A DNA stretch of 38,805 bases, taken from assembly GCA_947632595.1 (NCBI GenBank), contig CANRPY010000012.1, forward strand, positions 1 through 38,805. The letters are read 5' to 3'. This stretch comes from an uncultured Bacilli bacterium. GTDB lineage: Bacteria; Bacillota_I; Bacilli_A; RF39; UBA660. This document shows positions 10,258 to 17,603 of this stretch, in pieces. The notes under the pieces were generated by a model. That model saw nothing but the letters and a program-made list of their open reading frames with translations, ran no database searches and was not told the origin of the DNA. How positions within the stretch are numbered: the first letter of the stretch is position 1; each line of letters begins with the position of its first letter. The position numbers and the translations under genes were made by a program.

Positions 10258-10320
10258 ATGGCATGTTGAGTCTATTGTGACTTACTGTTTCAATTTTAAA
10301 TGATGAATGAGGTGATTTAA

Positions 10321-10791
10321 ATGGGAAATAAAAATACAGTTTATTTAACACAAGAAGGATTAGATGATTTAAAGAAAGAGTTAGACGACTTAATTAATGT
10401 TCGTCGACCTGAAAATATTCAAGCAATTAAAGAAGCTAGAGCTTTGGGAGATTTATCTGAAAATGCAGAATATGATGCTGCTAGAAATGAACAAGCTCAA
10501 ATTGAAGATCGTATTAAACAACTTGAAAAAATGTTAGAGAATGTTTCTATCATTACAGAAGTTGCTACAGATAAAGTTGGTATTGGTAATACTGTTTCAA
10601 TTAAATATGTAGATGATGATGAAGAAGACGAATACCGAATTGTTGGTAGTCAAGAAGCTGATCCATTTGAAAGTAAAATTTCTAATGAGAGTCCTATTGC
10701 GAAAGCATTATTTGATCATAAAGTAGGAGATATTGTTACTGTAGAAAGTCCTAATGGAGACTATCAAGTAGAAATTATTGATATTAAATAA
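10321..10791 (+). CDS. greA: Transcription elongation factor GreA
   Basis: YLTQEGLDDLKKELDDL, IKEARALGDLSENAEYDAARNEQAQIEDRI. Confidence 0.97.
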   Translation: MGNKNTVYLTQEGLDDLKKELDDLINVRRPENIQAIKEARALGDLSENAEYDAARNEQAQIEDRIKQLEKMLENVSIITEVATDKVGIGNTVSIKYVDDDEEDEYRIVGSQEADPFESKISNESPIAKALFDHKVGDIVTVESPNGDYQVEIIDIK

Positions 10792-10819
10792 GATAACAAA
10801 ATGCATGTTATCTTTTTTT
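10790..10819 (+). terminator. Intrinsic terminator after greA
   Basis: AAGATAAC-AAAATGCAT-GTTATCTT + T6. Confidence 0.85.
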
Positions 10820-10825
10820 GTATCT

Positions 10826-10853
10826 TTGAAAAGTTTTAAAAGAATGCTATAAT
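10826..10853 (+). promoter_or_regulatory. Putative sigma-A promoter
   Basis: TTGAAA -16 bp- TATAAT. Confidence 0.6.
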
Positions 10854-10880
10854 CTTATTATATGGTAGGGAGCGAAGTTT

Positions 10881-11459
10881 ATGTTTATCGGTTATTACAA
10901 TAAAAGTATTATTTTAACATTTATCGGTTTATTTTTTACGATTCTAGGAATTAAGTTTTCATTTGATCATCAGCTTGTCCTATCATTGATTTCTTTATTA
11001 CTTTCTGGCTTGTGTGATACTTTTGATGGCACTGTTGCTTCTCTTGTTAAAAGAAATAAAGAAGAGAAACTTTATGGAGTTCAATTAGATTCTTTAGTTG
11101 ATGTTATTTGTTTTGGACTTTTTCCTATTATTATATGTATTCATTTAGGTTATAACTCTTTTTGGAATATATTCATCTACTTTATTTTTTTATTTTGTGG
11201 TGTCAGTAGACTTGCTTTTTTTAATGTTGATAAAGATAACCAAAAATACTTTAGAGGGTTACCTATTACTATGAGTTCTTTTATTCTCAGTTCTATTATG
11301 TTAATTACAATAAATGAAATTGTTATTATGGTTAGTTTACTATTACTTTCTGTTTTATTTGTTCTTAATTTTAAAATTCCTAAATCAAGTTTTGGCCTTA
11401 AAATATTATATTTAATCATTGGACTTTTTATTATCGGGATGTTAGTAATTAAAATGTGA
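10881..11459 (+). CDS. CDP-alcohol phosphatidyltransferase family protein (PssA-like)
   Basis: CDTFDGTVASLVKRNKEEKLYGVQLDSLVDVICFG matches the CDP-alcohol phosphotransferase motif; polytopic. Confidence 0.85.
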   Translation: MFIGYYNKSIILTFIGLFFTILGIKFSFDHQLVLSLISLLLSGLCDTFDGTVASLVKRNKEEKLYGVQLDSLVDVICFGLFPIIICIHLGYNSFWNIFIYFIFLFCGVSRLAFFNVDKDNQKYFRGLPITMSSFILSSIMLITINEIVIMVSLLLLSVLFVLNFKIPKSSFGLKILYLIIGLFIIGMLVIKM

Positions 11460-11466
11460 GGTTTGT

Positions 11467-13263
11467 ATGAAAGATAGAAGTATTAAATTATTTTTTAATT
11501 TTTTTCTAATTCCTTTTATATTTATTATTTTTTTCTTTTTATGGAGTGCTTTTTTGAGTTCTTTAGAATTAAAAGTAGTAAGTATAAAATGTTGTATTTT
11601 AACTTTTTTTCTATTAAATGTGATTGGTATCATTCTTCTTTTTTTTACGAAAAGTACTAAAAAAACATTTTTTATTATTTTTTTGTTTTTCTCTATATTA
11701 ACTATTATTAATCAGTATAAAATTATTTATATGGATACCCCTTTGTTTTTGAGTGATATTCATTTTTTGCAAAATTATAAAAATATATCTACTTTTACGG
11801 AAAATTCCTTTTTTAGCACTACGTTACAAATATTCTGCAGATCGATTCCTTTTATTTTAGGGTTTATTGCAATTGTTTTTTTATTGAATAAAATGAATGT
11901 TGATTTTAATAGAAAAGAGGTAAGATATAAGAGTCTTGCTAGTTTTATTATTTTGATTTTATTTCTAGTGATTAGTAGTTATTATAAAAACAATACGTTA
12001 AAGTTCATATATGAAGATAAATTAGTACAACTTGATTCTTACAATTCTTATAAACTTTTATATTATTATTATGGATTAGTAGGCGGGATTTACTATCAAT
12101 ATTTGAATAATTTGGTTTTTGTAAAACCGGATGGTTATCAAGAAAAAAAGGCAATTCAATTAGAGAAAAGTGTTGATCATTTGAAAGGGAATATTGAAGA
12201 TGCTAATATTATTGTTATCTTATCAGAGTCTTTTTTTGATATAAGCAAATTAGATCAAAATATTACTTTTGATCAGGAAGTAACTAAAAATTTTAATTCT
12301 TTAAAAGATAAGGGGCAACTTGTTCAAATGCTTAGTCCTGTGTTTGGAAGCTTGACTAGCAATGTTAGTTTTGAATTACTAAGTTCTACTAATATGACTT
12401 ATTTTGATGAAGGATATGTTCCTTATGTAGATTTATATAAAGATTCTTTGAAAAGACCTTCTCTTGTAGATGATTTAAGAAAAAATGGTTATGATACTAC
12501 TCTAATTTTAGGAAGTGATTCGTACCATTCAGAAGATATTATGAAAAGTATAGGTTTTCAACAATATTACTTAAAAAACAATAAGAAATATCATAAAGGT
12601 CTCTATGTGTCTGATGATTATTTAGCTGATGTTTTAATTGATCAGTTAAAAGGCAATCAAAAGAAATTTGTTATGATAGAGACCATGCAAGCTCATATGC
12701 CGTACCAAAAATATAATTATTCAAATTATGATTTAAAAATAAAAAAGACGAATCTTAGTCAAATTAATCAAGATGTTATGCTTAGTTATGCACAGGGAAT
12801 TTATGATGCAGATAAAATGTTAGGAAAGGTTTATGACTATATTGAAAAACAAGATGAAAAATATATTTTATTATTTTTTGGGGATCATTTACCTTTATTA
12901 AAAAATAGTGATTATGAGTTGGTCTATGATTCTCTAGATTATTTCCATACAAAAGATGCTTTGCAAAATACATTCCGAAAATATAATACAGAGGCTTTAG
13001 TGCTTAGTAATTTTGATTTTGAAGTAGATTTTCCTAATTATTTAGGTTATGACATGCTTTTGAATACTGTTATTCATCAATTAGATATTGATACTCATCC
13101 ATACTTTTCCTACACTTATGAAACTAGTAAGAAATTACCTGTTCATAATCGTTATATATTAATCGATCAAGATGGGAAATTAAGAAATGATTTTTCTGTA
13201 CAAGAAAAAAAGATTATTCAAGAGAGAAGTTATGTTACTTATAAAGAGTTTATTGGAAAGTGA
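11467..13263 (+). CDS. LTA synthase / sulfatase-family membrane phosphoglycerol transferase-like
   Basis: N-terminal TM segments; NIIVILSESFFDIS, VFGSLTSNVSFELLSSTNM, METMQAHMPY, ILLFFGDHLPLL. Confidence 0.85.
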   Translation: MKDRSIKLFFNFFLIPFIFIIFFFLWSAFLSSLELKVVSIKCCILTFFLLNVIGIILLFFTKSTKKTFFIIFLFFSILTIINQYKIIYMDTPLFLSDIHFLQNYKNISTFTENSFFSTTLQIFCRSIPFILGFIAIVFLLNKMNVDFNRKEVRYKSLASFIILILFLVISSYYKNNTLKFIYEDKLVQLDSYNSYKLLYYYYGLVGGIYYQYLNNLVFVKPDGYQEKKAIQLEKSVDHLKGNIEDANIIVILSESFFDISKLDQNITFDQEVTKNFNSLKDKGQLVQMLSPVFGSLTSNVSFELLSSTNMTYFDEGYVPYVDLYKDSLKRPSLVDDLRKNGYDTTLILGSDSYHSEDIMKSIGFQQYYLKNNKKYHKGLYVSDDYLADVLIDQLKGNQKKFVMIETMQAHMPYQKYNYSNYDLKIKKTNLSQINQDVMLSYAQGIYDADKMLGKVYDYIEKQDEKYILLFFGDHLPLLKNSDYELVYDSLDYFHTKDALQNTFRKYNTEALVLSNFDFEVDFPNYLGYDMLLNTVIHQLDIDTHPYFSYTYETSKKLPVHNRYILIDQDGKLRNDFSVQEKKIIQERSYVTYKEFIGK

Positions 13264-13280
13264 AAACAACTATCAATCAT

Positions 13281-13308
13281 AAAAGGATGGATTTTTCCAT
13301 CTTTTTTT
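13281..13308 (+). terminator. Intrinsic terminator at left boundary of accessory locus
   Basis: AAAAGGATGGA-TTTT-TCCATCTTTTTTT. Confidence 0.8.
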
Positions 13309-13378
13309 ATTATCCTCTTTCTATTTTTTCATAAATAGGTTATACTTAATATGGTAATAATAGGGGAGTGTGTACTGT

Positions 13379-14932
13379 ATGATTATACGTAAACCTTATG
13401 CTTTTTTAATTAAAAACTTTCGTAAAATTCATATAGCATTGTTGCTCATTGGTCTTTTTGTTTTTTATAAGACTATTGATACGGCTAACTTTGTTAATGC
13501 TTTTATGAAAGAAGGTACTTATGATTTATATGCGGATCCTGTCACAAGACACATTACAACGTTGATGACAGTGGGCCTTTTCATATTAATTGTTGGTAGT
13601 ATTGCTTTGTTATTTTTATTGTTACACAAGAAGAAACCTTGGAAGACCTATTTGATTCCTGTTGCTACGTACGTATTGCTTTTCTTTGTGTTATCCATGA
13701 TTAAGGGTTTCTTTGGCTCTTATACAGAATCTGTTGATGCAGCAGACTTACGTTTAGCAAGAGATTTGCTTATGATTTTTTTAGTTGCTCAATTACCAGC
13801 ATTAGCTATTTTTGTTATTCGTATCTTTGGATTAGATGTTAAAAAGTTTGATTTTAATGCTGATTTGGAATTTCTTGATTTAAGTGAAGAAGATCGTGAA
13901 GAAATAGAAGTTAGTTTAGACTTTGATATCCATGCTTTAAAAAGAGTTTGTAGAAGATTACTTAGAAATTTAGGATATCTTTACCGAGAACATAAAATTA
14001 TTAGTTGGATTCTTATTGTTTTTGTATCTGTCTTTGTTCTTTACAATGCATATGTATTCTTATTTGTTACTCATAAAAGTTATAAGCAAGGACAATTGTA
14101 TCGTGCAAATGGATATTCTTTCCAAATTACGAATTCTTATTTTACAGATAAAGACTATACTGGAAATATTATTTCTAAAGAAAGTAACTTTGTGGTCATT
14201 GAAGTGAAAGTTAAAAATAATGAGGAACCTAGAAAGTTTGATACGGGTAATTTCCACCTAAAAGCAGGATCTAAGGATTATGTTACATCAGAGACTACTT
14301 ATGCGAAAGAATTTGAGGATTTAGGGGCTTCTTATAGTAGAGTAAAAGAATTAAAAAGAGATGAAGAAATTACTTTCTTAATTATCTATAAAGTCGATAA
14401 AAAATTTAAAAAAGGTAGATTTGTTTTATATTACCAAGAAGAAAATGGTATTTATAAACTACGTAAGATCAAATTAAAGATAAAAGATTTAACAGAAATG
14501 GAAGAGACTAAGAAATTAGAGTTTGGAGAATTCTTTGATGTAGAAATCTACAAGAAAGAAGATACGATTACGATAGAGGATGTTGAATTTAGTGATGAAC
14601 TTACTTATAAAATGAATCGTTGTACTTCTAATCATTGTGAAATTGTAGAAGAAAATTATCAGGCTCCAAAAGATAAAAAAGTCCTTGCAATTACCTTTGC
14701 TTCGGATGCTTATGAGTCCAAAAACGTGATTGACTTTTTAAAGAAGTATGGTAGAATTAGTTATAAGGATAGTAAAGGGAAAACAAAGGCTGTAGATATC
14801 AAGGCAGCGGTTAATAAAACGTATCTTGGAAAAGTGGTTTATTTGGTGGTTCCAAAGAAATTGGATACCTATAAAAATGTTGAATTATTATTTACAATTC
14901 GTAATAAGAGTTATAGTTATTCATTAACATAG
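13379..14932 (+). CDS. Polytopic membrane protein with extracytoplasmic DUF4352-like beta domain
   Basis: Several N-terminal TM segments and a later TM, then QLYRANGYSFQITNSYFTDKDYTGN...FVVIEVKVKNNEEPRKFDTGNFHLKAG (DUF4352-like). ATG 13379 preferred over GTG 13370. Confidence 0.75.
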   Translation: MIIRKPYAFLIKNFRKIHIALLLIGLFVFYKTIDTANFVNAFMKEGTYDLYADPVTRHITTLMTVGLFILIVGSIALLFLLLHKKKPWKTYLIPVATYVLLFFVLSMIKGFFGSYTESVDAADLRLARDLLMIFLVAQLPALAIFVIRIFGLDVKKFDFNADLEFLDLSEEDREEIEVSLDFDIHALKRVCRRLLRNLGYLYREHKIISWILIVFVSVFVLYNAYVFLFVTHKSYKQGQLYRANGYSFQITNSYFTDKDYTGNIISKESNFVVIEVKVKNNEEPRKFDTGNFHLKAGSKDYVTSETTYAKEFEDLGASYSRVKELKRDEEITFLIIYKVDKKFKKGRFVLYYQEENGIYKLRKIKLKIKDLTEMEETKKLEFGEFFDVEIYKKEDTITIEDVEFSDELTYKMNRCTSNHCEIVEENYQAPKDKKVLAITFASDAYESKNVIDFLKKYGRISYKDSKGKTKAVDIKAAVNKTYLGKVVYLVVPKKLDTYKNVELLFTIRNKSYSYSLT

Positions 14933-14943
14933 GAGAGGATAAA

Positions 14944-16752
14944 ATGCAAAAAGGACATGGAAAATTATTAAAGTTTGTTATTGTGTTAGTTATTGCAGGA
15001 GCATTTGTATGGTTTTTAATATTATCTCCTATGATTCAATTTCATAAAAATGAAAAAACATTAGAAGATGCTGCTAGAAGATATTTTGAATTAAATAGTA
15101 GTCAATTACCAACAGGAGAAAGAGTTAAAACTCTTTCTTTAAACACGTTATATAAAGGATCTTATTTAAAAGAAGATTTTAAAATTCCATATTCTTCTGA
15201 GTTGTGTTCTTTAGAAAAGAGTTGGGTTAAGGTTCGTAGAGAAAATGGAGAGTATCAGTACTATGTTTATTTGGATTGTGGTATGATGTCTTCTTCTATT
15301 GATCACAAGGGACCTACGATTCAATTAAATGGTAAAGAAGAAATAACCGTAGAATTAGGAGAAAAGTTTAAAGATCCTGGAGTTAGTAGTGTTGTTGATG
15401 ATAGAGATGGAAAGATGGATACCAAAACAGTTACTGTTAAAGGTAAAGTAGATACTAGTAAACCAGGCACTTATGAACTTACTTATTCTGCAAGTGATAG
15501 TTTAAGCAATAAGACTACTGTTAAACGAGAAGTTAAAGTTGTTAAAGTACTAAAGAGTATGGTAAAAGCCGATTTAGGAAAAGAAAAGAATTATAAGGGT
15601 AATCCTGAAAACAATTATGTTCGTTTATCTAATATGCTATTTAGAATCTTTGGTTTAGATGATGATGAAAATGTTATTTTAGTTTCTGATCAAGATATTA
15701 GTAATGTTAACTTTACGAAAATTGATCAATGGTTAGAAGAAGTTTACATGACTCATCTTACAGAAGAAGCTAAAAAACTTTTAGTAAAATCTAAATTCTG
15801 TAATATGAAAATAAATGAGAATAACTTGGATACTACTAAATGTACTTCTTATTCTGAAAAGAAATATGTTTCAATTCCTTCTGTTGTGGATGTAAATTTG
15901 GCAGAGAATGATGAAGGTAACTTTATGAAACCATCTACTATGTCTTGGGTTGCCAATCCTAAAAATGGTAAAGAAGCATATGTTACACGTGCCATTTTCT
16001 TTGGTGATTCTTTGGGACAGGATTTCTATTTAGATGATGCGACTTACAACTATGGTGTTCGTCCTAAATTGGTTATGAAGGGAAGCACATTAATTACAGG
16101 TGGAAAGGGAACACAAACTGACCCTTACACTTTCGGAGAAACAAAAAAGGCAAAAGGTGGTTCTAATTTAAATACTCGTTATCCTGGGGAGTATATCACA
16201 AGTAATGGTTATTTATGGAGAATCATGGAAGTTATGGATGATGGAACCACTAAAGTGATTTCTGATGATACTTTGGGAACACTTTATGATCGACCTATGG
16301 CTTTTTCTTACCGTGGTGGCAAAAACATTAAGTATGATACGAAAGACAAAGATAGTCATGCTTACGTTATCAATAATAAATCAAGCGAATATATTGATGT
16401 TTCTATCTTTTCCACTCATGAAATTAAAATCCCTGTTTACAAAAAGAAAATTGTTTATGGAGAAGTTAGCAAATACAATACTTTAAAAGTTAAACTTTCT
16501 GCACCTAGTATGTATGATATGTTTAGTGCTCAATCTTTAGTTGATGGCTATGAAGCTCATTCTTACTGGCTTTGTGATACAGCACCAAGTGGAGAAAGAG
16601 TTGCAGGTGCAATTACAGATATTGGAGTTCCGGTTAATCAAATGATTCCCTATTATGAACAGTTTGGTATTCGTGTTGTTGGCTTTTTAAAGAAAAATAC
16701 GGTTATTAGTAGTGGAAAAGGTACATATGAATCACCTTATAAATTAAAATAG
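14944..16752 (+). CDS. Single-pass surface protein with pseudopilin-like N-terminus, DUF5011-like Ig domain and two tandem repeats
   Basis: N-terminal TM; GPTIQLNGKEEITVELGEKFKDPGVSSVVDDRDGKMD...PGTYELTYSASDSLSNKTTVKREVKVV (DUF5011-like); two copies of a (L[FW]RI...D...V[IL][IV]SD...GKGTxxxPY) module. Confidence 0.75.
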   Translation: MQKGHGKLLKFVIVLVIAGAFVWFLILSPMIQFHKNEKTLEDAARRYFELNSSQLPTGERVKTLSLNTLYKGSYLKEDFKIPYSSELCSLEKSWVKVRRENGEYQYYVYLDCGMMSSSIDHKGPTIQLNGKEEITVELGEKFKDPGVSSVVDDRDGKMDTKTVTVKGKVDTSKPGTYELTYSASDSLSNKTTVKREVKVVKVLKSMVKADLGKEKNYKGNPENNYVRLSNMLFRIFGLDDDENVILVSDQDISNVNFTKIDQWLEEVYMTHLTEEAKKLLVKSKFCNMKINENNLDTTKCTSYSEKKYVSIPSVVDVNLAENDEGNFMKPSTMSWVANPKNGKEAYVTRAIFFGDSLGQDFYLDDATYNYGVRPKLVMKGSTLITGGKGTQTDPYTFGETKKAKGGSNLNTRYPGEYITSNGYLWRIMEVMDDGTTKVISDDTLGTLYDRPMAFSYRGGKNIKYDTKDKDSHAYVINNKSSEYIDVSIFSTHEIKIPVYKKKIVYGEVSKYNTLKVKLSAPSMYDMFSAQSLVDGYEAHSYWLCDTAPSGERVAGAITDIGVPVNQMIPYYEQFGIRVVGFLKKNTVISSGKGTYESPYKLK

Positions 16753-16766
16753 AAAGGAAAGGTAGT

Positions 16767-17603
16767 ATGAGAGGTAGAAAAAAGAAGTTGAGTGTAACAC
16801 TCAAAAGGTGGAATGTTGTCTTGCTTATTGTCCTTATCGCTTTTATTGGTATTCTTTGTTATTTACTTGGAATGAAATTGTTTGGTAATAAAGATTACTA
16901 TGAAGTTCAATCTAGAGAAGAAAATATCAAGAAATCCAAGAAAAGCGATACTCCTGATCATGAGACAATTGGATGGGTAAGAGTTCAAGGAACGAACATT
17001 GATTATCCAGTATATGGTGTATTATCAAGAGATTTTGATTATCCGGTTGTTTCTGATACATTTACTTGGTCTTTAAGCGATGACTCTGAATTTCATAATA
17101 CAATGTTAGTTTATGGACATAATATTATGAATCTTGGACCACAACCAGTTGCACATGATAAAAATTTTATCCGCATGGAAGAGTTAATGAACTTTGTTTA
17201 TTATGATTTTGCAAAAGAAAACTTATATATGCAGCTTAGTATGAATGGTGAAAATTATCTTTATAAAATTTTTGCAGTTAACTTCATGAAAGTTAGAGAA
17301 CTAGATCAGTATCCAAAAGGGGAGTTTAGTGATACTGTAAAAGCAACATATCTTGATGAAATTATGAGTTCTTCTATCTATGATTATGATGTAAAAATTG
17401 ATGAAGATGATAAAATTTTATCTGTTATTACTTGCAGTAGATTTTTTATGGATGATACTAATTATGATTTCATTGTTACTGGTAGATTAGTTGAAGAAGG
17501 GGAAAAGGTTGAATCCTATAAGGTTTCCCGTAATAAAAATTATGTAAAAGTTGATGATATTTTGAAAGGAGCTGACGAAGATGAAACAAAAGAAAATGCT
17601 TAA
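16767..17603 (+). CDS. Class-B-like sortase
   Basis: N-terminal TM; IGWVRVQGTNIDYPV; TMLVYGHNI (His); SVITCSRF (Cys); FIVTGRLV. Confidence 0.85.
   Translation: MRGRKKKLSVTLKRWNVVLLIVLIAFIGILCYLLGMKLFGNKDYYEVQSREENIKKSKKSDTPDHETIGWVRVQGTNIDYPVYGVLSRDFDYPVVSDTFTWSLSDDSEFHNTMLVYGHNIMNLGPQPVAHDKNFIRMEELMNFVYYDFAKENLYMQLSMNGENYLYKIFAVNFMKVRELDQYPKGEFSDTVKATYLDEIMSSSIYDYDVKIDEDDKILSVITCSRFFMDDTNYDFIVTGRLVEEGEKVESYKVSRNKNYVKVDDILKGADEDETKENA

Noticed and set aside
11177-11633. Minus-strand ORFs over the CDP-alcohol phosphatidyltransferase and LTA-synthase-like genes
   Set aside because: Antisense shadows of AT-rich TM-coding sequence; no motifs.
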